DNA from: Tepidimonas charontis
Lineage (GTDB): Bacteria > Pseudomonadota > Gammaproteobacteria > Burkholderiales > Burkholderiaceae_C
Direction: 5' to 3'
NCBI RefSeq assembly: GCF_007556685.1
Contig: NZ_VJON01000001.1
Span: 62,001-126,000, forward strand
Length of the DNA stretch: 64,000 nt
The notes under the pieces were generated by a model, which was not told the DNA's origin, did not search any database, and worked only from the letters and a program-made list of their open reading frames with translations. The translations under genes and the position numbers were made by a program. Shown piece after piece: positions 8,964 through 20,301 of this stretch; positions within the stretch are counted from its first letter, which is position 1; every line of letters begins with the position of its first letter.

Positions 8964-9668
8964 TCATCCGGCATCGGCGACCGCGGCGGGCGCGCTCAGC
9001 TCGCGCGCCCGACCGGCCTCGATAGCGATGCGGCGCTCGCAACGGCGGGCGATGGCCGCATCGTGCGTGACCAGCAGCAGGGTGGTGCCATGCTCGCGGT
9101 TGAGATCGAACATCAGGGCCATGACGCGCTCGCCGGTGGCGTGGTCCAGGCTGCCGGTGGGTTCGTCGGCCAGCAGCACCGCCGGCTCGACGACGAAGGC
9201 GCGCGCCAGGGCCACGCGCTGCTGCTCGCCGCCGGAGAGCACACGCGGATAATGGCCCAGCCGCTCACCCAGGCCGACGCGTTCGAGCATGCGGCGCGCC
9301 GCTGCGCGTGCGTCGCGCCGCCCCGCCAGCTCCAGTGGCAGCATCACATTTTCCAGCGCGGTCAAATTGCCAAGCAATTGAAAGCTCTGGAATACGAAAC
9401 CCAGCCGGCGCGCGCGCAGCGCGGCACGGGCGTCTTCGTCCAGCGCAAAGATGTCCGTGCCATCCCAGTGAACCGTGCCCGTGCTGGGGGTGTCCAACCC
9501 GGCGATCAGGGACAGCAAGGTGCTTTTACCGGAGCCCGAAGCACCGACGATGGCCAAGGTCTGCCCCGCGAAGACGTCAAAGCTGACGTCGTGCAAAATG
9601 GTCAGCGGCCCGCCGGCGTCCTGCACGGTCTTGGTCAGGTGACGCACGGCGATGATGGGTTGGGTCAT
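8964..9668 (-). CDS. ybbA: ABC transporter ATP-binding protein, YbbA/LolD type
   Basis: A 234-residue ATPase of the MacB/LolD class: Walker A GASGSGKST at residues 42-50, Q-loop in FVFQSFQLL near 92, signature LSGGEQQRV at 144-152, Walker B VLLADEPTGSLD at 164-175, and the switch histidine in LLVTHD. Divergent pairing with the tesA-type esterase is the arrangement of E. coli ybbA/tesA, so I use that name. The cognate permease (YbbP type) is not next to it here. Start ATG at 9668; its start overlaps alternative starts of tesA on the other strand, so both promoters must lie inside or near the coding sequences. Confidence 0.85.
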   Translation of the reverse strand: MTQPIIAVRHLTKTVQDAGGPLTILHDVSFDVFAGQTLAIVGASGSGKSTLLSLIAGLDTPSTGTVHWDGTDIFALDEDARAALRARRLGFVFQSFQLLGNLTALENVMLPLELAGRRDARAAARRMLERVGLGERLGHYPRVLSGGEQQRVALARAFVVEPAVLLADEPTGSLDHATGERVMALMFDLNREHGTTLLLVTHDAAIARRCERRIAIEAGRARELSAPAAVADAG

Positions 9669-9684
9669 GAGGATCGATCGACGA

Positions 9685-10338
9685 ATGAAACGCAGGGACG
9701 CGGCCTTGGCTGCGCTGGCGGCCGCCGGCTGGGCCTGGTGGCCGGGTAGAGCGGCGTGGGGCGCCAGCGGTTCCCCAACCGTGGTGTTGGTGGTGGGCGA
9801 CTCGCTCAGCGCCGAGTATGGCATTGCGCGCGGACGCGGCTGGGTGGCGCTGCTGCAGCAGCGCCTACAAGCGCAAGGGCGCTCGGTCCAAGTCGTCAAC
9901 GCCAGCATCAGCGGCGACACCACCGCAGGTGGACGTGCCCGCTTACCCGCCCTGCTGCAACGGCACCGCCCGGCCGTGGTCATCCTGGAATTGGGGGGCA
10001 ACGACGCCCTGCGCGGCCTGCCGCTGCCGTCCACCCGCGACAATCTGCGCGCCATGATTCGCGCCAGCCGTGCCGCCGGCGCTCGCGTGCTGCTGCTGGG
10101 CATGGACATGCCGCCCAACTATGGCGAGCGCTTCCGCGCGGAATTTCGCGCCGTCTACACCGATTTGGCGCGCGAAGAAGGCGTGGCGTTGGTGCCGTTT
10201 TTCCTCGCCGGCGTAGCCGACGGCCCCCAGGCCGCCGCCCTGTTTCAGGACGACCGCATCCACCCCAATGAGCAGGCGCAGCCGCGCCTGCTGGACAACG
10301 TCTGGCCCGCCCTGCGGCCGTTGCTGCCGCGCGGCTAG
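9685..10338 (+). CDS. tesA: SGNH-hydrolase arylesterase/thioesterase, TesA type
   Basis: TesA-like enzymes hydrolyse acyl-CoAs and aryl or acyl esters in the periplasm. From ATG 9685 the 217-residue protein begins with a basic MKRR and a hydrophobic Ala/Trp-rich segment ending near AAWGA (residues 22-27), a likely signal peptide. All SGNH blocks are present: GDSLSAEYG (38-46, nucleophile Ser40), the block II glycine in NASISGDTT, GGND near 105-108, and DRIHPN near 190-195 with the Asp/His pair. ATG codons at 9652 and 9667 are also in frame but add residues before the basic start and overlap the ybbA start. Confidence 0.9.
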   Translation: MKRRDAALAALAAAGWAWWPGRAAWGASGSPTVVLVVGDSLSAEYGIARGRGWVALLQQRLQAQGRSVQVVNASISGDTTAGGRARLPALLQRHRPAVVILELGGNDALRGLPLPSTRDNLRAMIRASRAAGARVLLLGMDMPPNYGERFRAEFRAVYTDLAREEGVALVPFFLAGVADGPQAAALFQDDRIHPNEQAQPRLLDNVWPALRPLLPRG

Positions 10339-10430
10339 CGTGGTGGCGCGGCACGGCGACGTCCCGACCGGGTCGGTTGGCGGCGGCCCCGCAGCCAGCC
10401 GCGGGCGGCTGCGGTCGGCAGCGTCCTCGA

Positions 10431-11603
10431 TCAGGCCAAGACGTGCATGGCCTGGGCCAAGTCGGCGCGCAGGTCTTCGATGTCCTCCAGGCCGACGGCA
10501 AAGCGCACCAGATGCGGCGCGTGCCGCCACGGGCGCTGACGCAAGGGCGGCATCTCGTAGGGCATACACAGGCTCATCGGGCCGGCCCAACTGTAGCCGA
10601 GGCGGAAGCAGCGCAAGGCGTCGCAGAACGCATCGACCTGCGCGGCGCTGACCGCGTCATCGAACACGACGCTGAACAGGGCGGCGGCCGCGCGCGCATC
10701 GCGCCGCCAGGCGGCGTGTCCGGGCGAGTCGGGCAGCGCCGGATGGAACACCCGCGCCACCCGCGGTTGGTCTTGCATCCAGCTGGCCAAGGCACGCGCG
10801 CTGGCGTCTTGAGCCTGGTAACGCAGCGGCAGGCTGGGCAGCCCACGCAGCACGGCTTCGGCGTCGTTGGCGCCCACGCCCAAGCCCAGGCGCATGTGCG
10901 TCATCAACAGCGTTTGATGCAACGCATCGTCGCGTGTGACCACCGCTCCCATCAGCACATCGGCCCCGCCGCTGGGGTATTTGGTCAGCGCCTGCAGGGC
11001 GATGTCCACCCCCAGCTCGAACGGTCGCAACGCGATGCCTGCGCCCCAGGTGTCGTCCAGCGCGGTGACGATCGGCACCTCTCGCGCCGCATTGGCCTGC
11101 CGTACCACCGCCAGCAGCGCCGGCAGATCGGGAAATTCCAGCGTCACCGAGCCAGCGGCTTCCAGCCACACCAGGCGCGTGCGCGGCGTGATGGCGGCGG
11201 CCAGATCGGCCGGATCCATCGGATCGTAGATGCGGAACCCGATGCCCCAGTGCGCCAACTCGTGCGCCGCCAGGGCCTTGTTCGGTCCGTAGGCGTTGTC
11301 GGGCAGCAGCACTTCGTCGCCGGCGCGCAACAGGGCCAAATCGACCAAGGCGATGGCCGCCAGACCGCTGGGGGCCAGGACGCAGTGGCGGCCGCCCTCC
11401 AAGGTGGCGATGCGCTCCTCCAAGGTAAACGTGGTGGGCGTGCCGTGCAACCCGTAGGTGTAGCCGGACTTGTCCTGCCAGCGCCGCGCCCGCACCGCCG
11501 CCACGTTCGGGAACAGCACGGTGGAGGCCTTGTACACCCCGACGGGCACGGCGTCGAACGCGGCCGGTGCCCGGTAGGGATGATGGATCAGTTGGGTGGC
11601 CAT
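10431..11603 (-). CDS. Cys/Met metabolism PLP-dependent enzyme (cystathionine beta-lyase-like)
   Basis: A 390-residue fold-type I enzyme of the trans-sulfuration family: YTYGLHGTPTTFTLEERIATLEGG near 48-71 (the substrate/PLP-contact region), ALDDTWGAGIALRPFELGVDIALQALTKYPSGGADVLMGA with the Schiff-base lysine near residue 206, and a C-terminal domain ending in GLEDIEDLRADLAQA. This most resembles proteins annotated as cystathionine beta-lyase (MetC), which make homocysteine from cystathionine, but family members also include gamma-synthases and methionine gamma-lyases. Start ATG 11603 follows GGAG nine bases upstream. It is about 200 bases downstream of the phosphoribosyltransferase gene on the same strand. 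Confidence 0.85.
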   Translation of the reverse strand: MATQLIHHPYRAPAAFDAVPVGVYKASTVLFPNVAAVRARRWQDKSGYTYGLHGTPTTFTLEERIATLEGGRHCVLAPSGLAAIALVDLALLRAGDEVLLPDNAYGPNKALAAHELAHWGIGFRIYDPMDPADLAAAITPRTRLVWLEAAGSVTLEFPDLPALLAVVRQANAAREVPIVTALDDTWGAGIALRPFELGVDIALQALTKYPSGGADVLMGAVVTRDDALHQTLLMTHMRLGLGVGANDAEAVLRGLPSLPLRYQAQDASARALASWMQDQPRVARVFHPALPDSPGHAAWRRDARAAAALFSVVFDDAVSAAQVDAFCDALRCFRLGYSWAGPMSLCMPYEMPPLRQRPWRHAPHLVRFAVGLEDIEDLRADLAQAMHVLA

Positions 11604-11808
11604 GGCACGCTCCGGCGCCGCTGCGGTCTGCTCCGGGCTCGACGGCAGCGGCACGCACGGTCGCTGCGCCTGGCCATCACGGCCGGGCGACGAACCGGCT
11701 GGGTTGGAGGGAGGTTGCAGCATCATCGGCCTGCGGTGCGCTGGGAAAGCCGCCCGGGTTGCCGCGGCGCCATGAGGGCAAAGCGGTGCCGCGCCGTTGC
11801 GCGCGCAC

Positions 11809-12333
11809 TCACCGCCCCCACTTGGCCAGCAATTGCGCTGGGCGAAGGTTATCGTAGCACTCGAAGGGCTGGTGAATCCACGGATTGGTCGGCAAGTACT
11901 CCACCGAGTAGTCGGGCGTGAAGATCGACAGGGCTTTGGTCCAAATGACGGCGCTGCGCAGCTCGCTGATGGGTGGATAGCTGCTGCGCAACAGCTCCAC
12001 CACCGCCTTGAGCGTGTGCCCGGAGTCGGCCAGATCATCGACCAACAGTACCCGACCGGCGATCTCACCCTTGGGGGTGGTGATGTAGCGCGCAATATCG
12101 AGCTGGCCGCGCACCGTGCCGCCCTCGGCCCGGTACGAGCTGGTGGACATGATGGCCAACGGCTTGTCGAAGATACGGCTGAGGATGTCACCCGGCCGCA
12201 TGCCGCCGCGCGCCAAGCACAGGATGGTGTCGAATTCCCACCCCGATTGATAAATCTGAATCGCGAGTTTTTCGATCAGATTGTGGTACTCGTCGTACGA
12301 CACGTACAGATGCTTGCCGTCTTCGGTAAGCAT
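11809..12333 (-). CDS. Phosphoribosyltransferase
   Basis: A 174-residue type I phosphoribosyltransferase. The PRPP-binding loop VLLVDDLADSGHT stands near residues 94-106 and the PPi-loop region CLARGGMRPGD near 39-49. It belongs to the Gpt/HPT-like group that salvages purine bases such as xanthine, guanine or hypoxanthine; the exact base cannot be told. Its position directly after purA on the same strand agrees with a purine role. The start at 12333 (MLTEDGKHLYVSYDEY) is typical. Confidence 0.88.
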   Translation of the reverse strand: MLTEDGKHLYVSYDEYHNLIEKLAIQIYQSGWEFDTILCLARGGMRPGDILSRIFDKPLAIMSTSSYRAEGGTVRGQLDIARYITTPKGEIAGRVLLVDDLADSGHTLKAVVELLRSSYPPISELRSAVIWTKALSIFTPDYSVEYLPTNPWIHQPFECYDNLRPAQLLAKWGR

Positions 12334-12399
12334 GGCAGCCGATCTTTCGAAACGGTTGAGGAGGCGTTGCCCGGGTCGCGGGCAGGCGATGCGACGGGT

Positions 12400-13791
<1,392 letters not shown>

Positions 13792-13853
13792 CTAACGGTT
13801 CATCGGTTGATTGTGTTGTCGGGGGGCGCCGGCGCTTTCGTCCACGCTGGCCG

Positions 13854-15032
13854 TCAGGCTGCACGCGGGCGGGGCGCCACCACCCACTCGCCTTGGTGTT
13901 CGATCAACTCGCGGTCGCACGCGAATTCGTCCACCTCGTGTTCGTGCCCGGGCAGGACACACACCACGGTCTCCCCCTGCGCGCGCAGCCGCGCGATGGC
14001 GGCGCGCAGGGCTGGGTCGTGCCGCCACGGTGCGCGGATGGCCGGCCGCAGCGCTGGCGCGGGCAGCCCGCGCACCAACTGCCGCAGATCGAGGCTGAAG
14101 CCCGCCGCCGGCCGGCGTCGTCCAAAGACCGCTCCGACCTCGTCATAACGGCCGCCGCGGGCAATTTCTTCGCCTTGTCCGCTGTCCGCGCTCAAAATCG
14201 CGTAGCGCACGCCCGTGTAGTAGGCATAGCCGCGCAGATCGGCCAAATCGAAGGTGACGGCAACATCCGGGTCGCGCTGCGTCAACTGGTTGGCCAAACG
14301 GCGCAGATCGCCCAGGGCCTGCTCCAGCCCAGGAGCGTCACCCAGCTGCGCCGCGGCTGCCGCCAGTACCTCGGGGCCGCCGTACAGCCGCGGCAGGGCC
14401 AGCAGACGCGCGCGCACAAGCGGCGGCAGGCCCGCCGCCAGTTCGGCCAGCGTAGCCTCGTCCTTGGCCGCCAGCGCCGCGTGCAGCCGCGACAGCACCG
14501 GCGGCGCCACGGCGCAGCCGTGCAACACGGCATCGACCACGCGCACGTCGCCCAAATCGACGCTGAGGCGCCGTACGCCGGCCGCGCGCAGCGCGTCCAG
14601 CGCCAACTCGAGTACCTCGAGATCGGCCTCGAGCCCCGCGTGGCCATAGATCTCGGCGCCGAACTGCAACAGTTCGCGGCTGCCGCTGGTGGCGGTGGCA
14701 CGCGTGTGCACCACCGGAGCGCAGTAGCACAGGCGCGTGACTCCGGCGCGGTTGAGCAGATGCGCATCGATGCGCGCCACCTGCGGCGTGGTGTCGGCGC
14801 GCAAACCAAGGGTGCGCCCGGAGAGTTGATCGACGAGCTTGAAGGTCTGCAGCTCCAGCGCTTCGCCGGTGCCGGTAAGCAGCGAATCCAAATGCTCGAT
14901 GAGCGGTGGCATCACCAGCTCGTAGCCATAGCGCCGCGCCGTCTCGAGCAGGCAACGGCGCAGGTCCTCGAGATGCCGCGCTTCGGCGGGCAGCACGTCG
15001 GCGATGTGATCCGGCAGCAGCCAGGCAGACAT
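13854..15032 (-). CDS. hisZ: ATP phosphoribosyltransferase regulatory subunit HisZ
   Basis: HisZ is a histidyl-tRNA-synthetase-like paralogue without aminoacylation activity that partners the short form of HisG in the first step of histidine synthesis. The 392-residue protein keeps class II motifs 1 and 2 in altered form ([37 protein letters not shown]) and [15 protein letters not shown], but lacks the C-terminal anticodon-binding domain of HisS (the true hisS is at 22149-23471). Its presence implies that the genome uses short HisG, which is not in the window. It starts at ATG 15032, 61 bases after hflC. Confidence 0.93.
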   Translation of the reverse strand: MSAWLLPDHIADVLPAEARHLEDLRRCLLETARRYGYELVMPPLIEHLDSLLTGTGEALELQTFKLVDQLSGRTLGLRADTTPQVARIDAHLLNRAGVTRLCYCAPVVHTRATATSGSRELLQFGAEIYGHAGLEADLEVLELALDALRAAGVRRLSVDLGDVRVVDAVLHGCAVAPPVLSRLHAALAAKDEATLAELAAGLPPLVRARLLALPRLYGGPEVLAAAAAQLGDAPGLEQALGDLRRLANQLTQRDPDVAVTFDLADLRGYAYYTGVRYAILSADSGQGEEIARGGRYDEVGAVFGRRRPAAGFSLDLRQLVRGLPAPALRPAIRAPWRHDPALRAAIARLRAQGETVVCVLPGHEHEVDEFACDRELIEHQGEWVVAPRPRAA

Positions 15033-15093
15033 GGGGGTAGGACGTTTGAAACGGGCAAAGGGCCAATTCTACCCCGCCCGGTTTCGACGCCGC

Positions 15094-15990
15094 TCAGCGC
15101 GCGGCCGGCGCCACCGTGCCTTTGAAAGCGCGGAAAAACTCCGACGACGGATCGACGACGAGCAGATCGCCCTTGCCGCTGAAGCTGGCGCGGTAGGCCT
15201 CCAGGCTGCGGTAAAACTGCGCAAAAGTGGGGTCACGTCCGAAGGCCTGTGCATAAATGCGCGCCGCTTCGGCATCGCCCTCACCCTTGATCTTTTGCGC
15301 CTGCCGGAACGCCTGCGCCAAGATCACCTCGCGCTCGCGGTCGGCCTCGGCGCGAATCTTCTCGCCTTCGGCGAAGCCGGTCGAGCGCAGTTCGTTGGCC
15401 ACACGCTTGCGCTCGGCCTCCATCCGGTCGTACACCGAGCGGGTGATGGATTCGGCGTAATCGATGCGTGAGATGCGCACGTCCACCACATCCATCCCCC
15501 ACGGTTTTTCGGCACCACGCACGGCTGCCAGCACCTCACGCTGTACGGCCGCCATCAGCTCCTCGCGCTTGGTGGAGAGCAACTCGCGCAGCGTTCGTTT
15601 GTTGACTTCCTGCTGGAAGGCGTTGCGCACCACGCGGTTGAGCTGGGCGGCACCGGCGCGCTCGTCCAGCCCGACGTTGCGGATGTAGGCCGAGGGATCG
15701 GAGATGCGCCAGCGCACGTACCAGTCGATGACGACGCGCTGCTTCTCCGCCGTCAGCGTCGGCTCGGTGTCGGTGCTCTCCAGTGTCAGCAACCGCTTGT
15801 CGATGTACGAGACGTTTTGAAACGGCGGTGGCAGCTTGAAGTTCAGCCCCGGCTCGGTGACGACGTTGCGGATCTGGCCAAACTGGAAAACGACGCCGTA
15901 CTGCCGCTGATCGACGACGAAGACGGTGGAGCTGGCGATGGCCAACAGCACCAGCAGGGAGGAGACGAAAAATCCGATGCGATTGATCAT
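15094..15990 (-). CDS. hflC: Protease modulator HflC
   Basis: HflC forms, with HflK, a large membrane complex of SPFH/prohibitin type that controls the FtsH protease. The 298-residue protein has a single N-terminal membrane helix (residues about 5-22, IGFFVSSLLVLLAIASSTVFVV) and an SPFH domain from DQRQYGVVFQFGQI onward, followed by a long charged helical region. Start ATG 15990 is preceded by GGAGG at good spacing; an in-frame ATG 18 bases upstream is less likely. The gene follows hflK after 14 bases, so the two are surely co-transcribed and translated in step. Confidence 0.96.
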   Translation of the reverse strand: MINRIGFFVSSLLVLLAIASSTVFVVDQRQYGVVFQFGQIRNVVTEPGLNFKLPPPFQNVSYIDKRLLTLESTDTEPTLTAEKQRVVIDWYVRWRISDPSAYIRNVGLDERAGAAQLNRVVRNAFQQEVNKRTLRELLSTKREELMAAVQREVLAAVRGAEKPWGMDVVDVRISRIDYAESITRSVYDRMEAERKRVANELRSTGFAEGEKIRAEADREREVILAQAFRQAQKIKGEGDAEAARIYAQAFGRDPTFAQFYRSLEAYRASFSGKGDLLVVDPSSEFFRAFKGTVAPAAR

Positions 15991-16004
15991 GGCGTGGCCT
16001 CCGG

Positions 16005-17402
16005 TCAACGCACTTCGCGCTCACGGCTGCGCAGGTCCATGCGGCTGCGTGCATCGGCCGCGCTGGGGGCGCTGCTGCTCGACGCGCTGCCACCAGCGGC
16101 GGCGGCACTGCCGGTAGCAGCTGCCGCTGCGCCCGATGCACCGGTGTTGGCGGCGGCGCTGACTTGTTGCATGATCTTGTCCAGGGGCAAGTACAACAAG
16201 TTGGACTGCTGGCGCGCGTCGATCATGACCTTGGTGACGTTGCTGTAGATCTCCTGCATCGCTTCGAGGTACATGCGCTCGCGCGTGACCTGGGGCGCCT
16301 TGGCGTACTCCGCCTGCACCAAGGCAAAACGCTGGGCGTCCCCTTGTGCCTGCGCCACCACGCGCGCCTTGTAGCCTTCGGCTTCCTCGATCAAGCGGGC
16401 CGCCGCGCCACGTGCGCGCGGCACCACGTCGTTGGCATAGGCTTCTGCCTCATTTTTGGCGCGCTCGCGCTCCTGACCCGCTTTGAGCACGTCGTCGAAC
16501 GCCGCCTGCACCTGCTCGGGTGGCCGCACCCCGCCCGCTTGCAGATTGATGCCGACGATTTCGATGCCGACCTGATAGCGGTCCAGAATGGTTTGCATCA
16601 GCGTGCGCACGCGCGGCGCGATTTGCTCGCGTTCCTCGGCCAAGGCGGCGTCCATTTTCATTTTGCCCACCACCTCGCGCACCGCCGTCTCGGCGGCTTT
16701 GACCACCGCCGCGTCGGGGTCGCGGCTGTTGAAGAGGTAAGCCCGCGCGTCGCTCAAGCGGTACTGCACCGCAAATTTGATTTCGACGATATTTTCGTCT
16801 TCGGTGAGCATGGCCGATTCACGCAGGCCGGTGGCGCGGACGATGGCGTCGCGCCCGATGTCGACCGAGCGGATCTGGGTGACGAATACCGTCTCGTGGC
16901 GCTGGATGGGGTACGGCAGGCGCCAGTTGAAACCCGCGCCGACGGTGCTGTGGTAGCGCCCGAATTGGGTGATGACGGCCTGCTGGCCTTCCTGCACGAT
17001 GAAGAAGCCGGTGCCCAGCCAAATCAGCACCGCCACACCGGCGATCAAGCCCACGCCGACGCCGGTTCCTTTGGGATCGCGCGGCGCCGGCGCTTCACGC
17101 TCGTCACGGTCCCACCCCGGCCCGCCCGGCGGACGGCGGCCACCGCCAAACAGTCCGCTGAGCTTGCGGTTGAAATCGCGCCAGAGCTCGTCCAGATCGG
17201 GCGGCGTCTGGCTGCCGCCGGCGGGGCGGCGACCGCTGCCGTCACGCGGCTCACGCGGCTCCTCCTCGTCACCGCGGCCCCAGCGGGGATCGTTCAGATT
17301 GAAGACCGCAGGCAAGCGCTGCCACCACCGACGGCGGCGCGCCGGCTGCGGACGGGACGCGGCGTCGGCGGGATCGCGGGCTCCCAGGGGATAGTCACTC
17401 AT
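16005..17402 (-). CDS. hflK: Protease modulator HflK
   Basis: HflK is the larger partner of HflC. The 465-residue protein has a Pro/Arg/Gly-rich cytoplasmic N-terminus of about 110 residues, which carries the family motif NLNDPRWGRG, a membrane helix near 114-136, an SPFH domain beginning VQEGQQAVITQFGRYHSTVGAGFNW, coiled helices rich in Ala/Glu/Arg, and an Ala/Ser-rich C-terminal tail. Start ATG at 17402 (MSDYPLGARD). It lies between hflX and hflC with 10- and 14-base gaps, the usual hfq-hflX-hflK-hflC order. Confidence 0.96.
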   Translation of the reverse strand: MSDYPLGARDPADAASRPQPARRRRWWQRLPAVFNLNDPRWGRGDEEEPREPRDGSGRRPAGGSQTPPDLDELWRDFNRKLSGLFGGGRRPPGGPGWDRDEREAPAPRDPKGTGVGVGLIAGVAVLIWLGTGFFIVQEGQQAVITQFGRYHSTVGAGFNWRLPYPIQRHETVFVTQIRSVDIGRDAIVRATGLRESAMLTEDENIVEIKFAVQYRLSDARAYLFNSRDPDAAVVKAAETAVREVVGKMKMDAALAEEREQIAPRVRTLMQTILDRYQVGIEIVGINLQAGGVRPPEQVQAAFDDVLKAGQERERAKNEAEAYANDVVPRARGAAARLIEEAEGYKARVVAQAQGDAQRFALVQAEYAKAPQVTRERMYLEAMQEIYSNVTKVMIDARQQSNLLYLPLDKIMQQVSAAANTGASGAAAAATGSAAAAGGSASSSSAPSAADARSRMDLRSREREVR

Positions 17403-17412
17403 GGATGCGTCG

Positions 17413-18609
17413 TTACAGTTCGTGTTGGGGCGGCTCAATTGTGCCCAAATGTCGAGGGTCACGCTGCGGAGGCACGGACACACGCGGTGCGGCCACGGCA
17501 TCGGCGATGGCCGCGCGCAGCGCCTCCAACCCCTGGCAGGTGCGGGCGCTGACAAACACCCGAGTCACCGGATGCCCTTCGAGTTCCGTCACGTCACACT
17601 CCCGCTGTGGCTGATGTTGCGGCGGCAGCGCATCGATCTTGTTGAACACCAGCACCTGCGGCACGTCGGCCGCGCCGATTTCATGCAGTACGCGCTGCAC
17701 ATCACCGATGTGCTCCGGATGCTGCGGGTTGGCGGCATCGACCACGTGCAGCAGCAAGTCGGCGTCACGCGCCTCTTGCAGGGTAGCGGCAAAGGCCTCC
17801 ACCAAGGTGTGCGGCAGGTCACGGATGAAGCCCACCGTGTCCGACAGCGACACCCGTTGGCCCACTTCGCCCAGGTAGAGCTGGCGCGTGGTGGTGTCGA
17901 GGGTGGCGAAGAGCTGGTCGGCCGCATACGCGTTGGCCTTGACCAGCGCATTGAACAGCGTGGACTTGCCGGCGTTGGTGTAGCCCACCAGCGAGACATT
18001 GAAGGTGCCGCGGCGCTCGCGCTGGCGACGCTGGGTCTGGCGCTGACGCTTGACGCGCTCGAGCCGCTCGCGCGTGCGCTGGATGGCCTGGGCGATCATG
18101 CGCCGGTCCAGTTCGATCTGCGTCTCACCAGGGCCGCCGCGCAGGCCGATGCCACCGCTTTGGCGCTCCAGGTGGGTCCAGCGTCGCACCAGGCGTGTCG
18201 AGAGGTACTGCAGACGTGCCAGTTCCACCTGCAGCTTGCCTTCGTGGCTGCGGGCACGGCGGGCAAAGATCTCCAAGATCAGCAGGACGCGGTCATTGAC
18301 GGCGCGCTCCAGATAGCGCTCCAGGTTGCGCTGCTGCGCCGGGCTGAGCGCCTGATCGAACAGCACTTCACTGGCGCCATGGGCGGCTGCCAGGGCCTTG
18401 ATTTCGTCGGCCTTGCCACGCCCGACGTAGAGGGCGGCGTCGGGCGCGCGCCGTCGGCACACCACACGGTCGCACACCCGGTAGCCGGCCGACTCGGCCA
18501 ACGCCGCCAACTCGTCCAACGTCGGGTCGAAATGGGGCTGGCCGATGTCGACACCGACCAGGATGACGCCAGGGGCGGCTGACGCCGCAGCCGGCGTCGG
18601 CGCCTGCAT
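17413..18609 (-). CDS. hflX: Ribosome-associated GTPase HflX
   Basis: HflX binds ribosomal subunits and rescues or splits stalled ribosomes under heat stress. The 398-residue protein has the N-terminal HflX subdomain ending in the Gly-rich LRGGPGETQIELDRR near 155-169, a Lys/Arg-rich helix, then the G domain: G1 GYTNAGKST near 209-217, G2 region with TLDTTTRQL, G3 DTVGF near 257, and G4 NKID near 322. The ending is a Pro-rich tail. It follows hfq after 11 bases. Confidence 0.96.
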   Translation of the reverse strand: MQAPTPAAASAAPGVILVGVDIGQPHFDPTLDELAALAESAGYRVCDRVVCRRRAPDAALYVGRGKADEIKALAAAHGASEVLFDQALSPAQQRNLERYLERAVNDRVLLILEIFARRARSHEGKLQVELARLQYLSTRLVRRWTHLERQSGGIGLRGGPGETQIELDRRMIAQAIQRTRERLERVKRQRQTQRRQRERRGTFNVSLVGYTNAGKSTLFNALVKANAYAADQLFATLDTTTRQLYLGEVGQRVSLSDTVGFIRDLPHTLVEAFAATLQEARDADLLLHVVDAANPQHPEHIGDVQRVLHEIGAADVPQVLVFNKIDALPPQHQPQRECDVTELEGHPVTRVFVSARTCQGLEALRAAIADAVAAPRVSVPPQRDPRHLGTIEPPQHEL

Positions 18610-18620
18610 ACGCGGCGTGC

Positions 18621-18866
18621 TCAGGCGTTTTCGGTGGGCTGCCCCACCGTGAAGTGCACCGGACGGCCCGGCACGATGGTGGAGATGGCGTGCTTGTACA
18701 CCATCTGGGTCACCGTGTTGCGCAGCAAAACGACGTACTGATCGAACGATTCGATCTGGCCCTGCAGCTTGATGCCATTGACCAGGTAGATCGACACCGG
18801 GATGTGCTCACGGCGCAGCTGGTTCAGAAACGGGTCCTGCAGGAGTTGGCCTTTGTTGTTGCTCAC
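18621..18866 (-). CDS. hfq: RNA chaperone Hfq
   Basis: Hfq forms hexameric rings that pair small RNAs with mRNAs. The 81-residue protein contains the Sm1 motif ([30 protein letters not shown] overall, with Q, F and D in the usual proximal-face places) and the Sm2 motif [10 protein letters not shown] near 58-67. The start is a GTG at 18866 with GGAAG just upstream; any ATG start would have to be far outside the family boundary. The 88-base gap upstream toward der contains a minus-strand TATGGT that may be a promoter -10 element. Confidence 0.97.
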   Translation of the reverse strand: MSNNKGQLLQDPFLNQLRREHIPVSIYLVNGIKLQGQIESFDQYVVLLRNTVTQMVYKHAISTIVPGRPVHFTVGQPTENA

Positions 18867-18954
18867 GATATCTTCCGTGTTCCAAAAAACGAGGGGGAGC
18901 CGACCATACCACAAAAGCACGCCCGCGGCTGCCGACGTCCGGCGGCGCGTACAC

Positions 18955-20301
18955 TCAGCGGTAGGGATTGTCCTGGGTACGCAGCTCGATGCGCAAGGGC
19001 GTGCCGACCAAATCGAACGCCTTGCGAAAGCGCGCCTCCAGGTAACGCCGGTACGCATCGCCCACGTGCTCCAGGGAGTTGCCGTGGATGACGATCACCG
19101 GCGGATTCTGTCCGCCCTGGTGGGCATAGCGCAGCTTGGGGCGAAACGCGCCGCTCTTGGGCGGCGCCTGAAACGCCACCGCCTCGTGCAGCAAGCGGGT
19201 GAGCGTCGGCGTGGGCATCTTGACCATCGCCGAAGCATGCGCCCGAATGATCGACGGCCACAGGGCGTCGATGCCTTGGCGGCGGCGTGCCGAGACGGTA
19301 TGCAGCGGCGCGAAGCGCAAAAAGCCCAGCCGCGCCTCGATCGAACGCCGTACCAGCTCGCGCTGGTAGTCGTCCACCGCGTCCCATTTGTTGACCGCCA
19401 GCACCACCGAGCGGCCACTGTCGAGGATGAAGCCGGCGATGTGCGCATCCTGCTCCGTCACGCCCTGGGTGGCGTCGAGCAGCAGCAACACGACGTGTGC
19501 GCTCTCGATGGCCTGCAGGGTTTTGACGACGGAGAACTTCTCCACTGCCTGGAACACCCGGCCCTTGCGCCGCAGGCCAGCGGTGTCGATCAGCTCGAAG
19601 CGCCGGCCCTGGCGCTCGAATGGCACCCGAATGGCGTCGCGCGTCGTGCCCGGCAGGTCGAAGGCCACCAGGCGCTCCTCGCCCAGCCAGGCGTTGATCA
19701 GGGTCGATTTGCCGACGTTCGGGCGCCCGGCCACCGCCAGCCGGATGACGTCCTGTGCCGCCGGCTCGGGCGTCTCGTCAGCGTCGTCGTCCGCGGGCCA
19801 GACGATGGGCGCCAATGCGCGCTCCAACATCGAACGCACGCCTTGCCCGTGCGCCGCCGACACCGGTACCACCTCGCCCAGCCCCAGCTCATAAAACTCG
19901 GCCAGCTGCGCGCCTTCGCGCATCCCCTCGGCCTTGTTGGCCACCAGCACGCACGGCTTGCCCAAGCGCCGCAGGTAGGCGGCGATGTCGTGGTCCTGCG
20001 CGCTCAAGCCAGCACGGGCGTCGACCACGAACAACACCACATCGGCCTCGGCCACCGCCTGCTGGGTTTGGCGCGCCATTTCGCGCGCGATGCCTTCGCT
20101 GGCCTCGGGCTCGAAGCCACCGGTGTCGATGACGATGAACGAACGCCGCGCCAGCCGTGCTTGGCCATAGTGACGGTCGCGCGTTAGGCCCGGCAAGTCG
20201 GCGACGATGGCATCACGGCTTTTGGTGATGCGATTGAACAACGTCGATTTGCCGACGTTGGGCCGGCCCACCAGCGCGATGACAGGCGCAAAGCCGCTCA
20301 T
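18955..20301 (-). CDS. der: Ribosome biogenesis GTPase Der (EngA)
   Basis: Der is an essential GTPase with two tandem G domains that acts in 50S subunit assembly. The 448-residue protein shows a first P-loop GRPNVGKST at 12-20, a second GRPNVGKST near 191-199 after an acidic linker ([10 protein letters not shown]), DTAGL and NKWD motifs, and a C-terminal KH-like domain ending RTQDNPYR, the conserved Der terminus. Start ATG 20301; its first four bases overlap the stop of bamB (ATGA), indicating coupled translation. Confidence 0.97.
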   Translation of the reverse strand: MSGFAPVIALVGRPNVGKSTLFNRITKSRDAIVADLPGLTRDRHYGQARLARRSFIVIDTGGFEPEASEGIAREMARQTQQAVAEADVVLFVVDARAGLSAQDHDIAAYLRRLGKPCVLVANKAEGMREGAQLAEFYELGLGEVVPVSAAHGQGVRSMLERALAPIVWPADDDADETPEPAAQDVIRLAVAGRPNVGKSTLINAWLGEERLVAFDLPGTTRDAIRVPFERQGRRFELIDTAGLRRKGRVFQAVEKFSVVKTLQAIESAHVVLLLLDATQGVTEQDAHIAGFILDSGRSVVLAVNKWDAVDDYQRELVRRSIEARLGFLRFAPLHTVSARRRQGIDALWPSIIRAHASAMVKMPTPTLTRLLHEAVAFQAPPKSGAFRPKLRYAHQGGQNPPVIVIHGNSLEHVGDAYRRYLEARFRKAFDLVGTPLRIELRTQDNPYR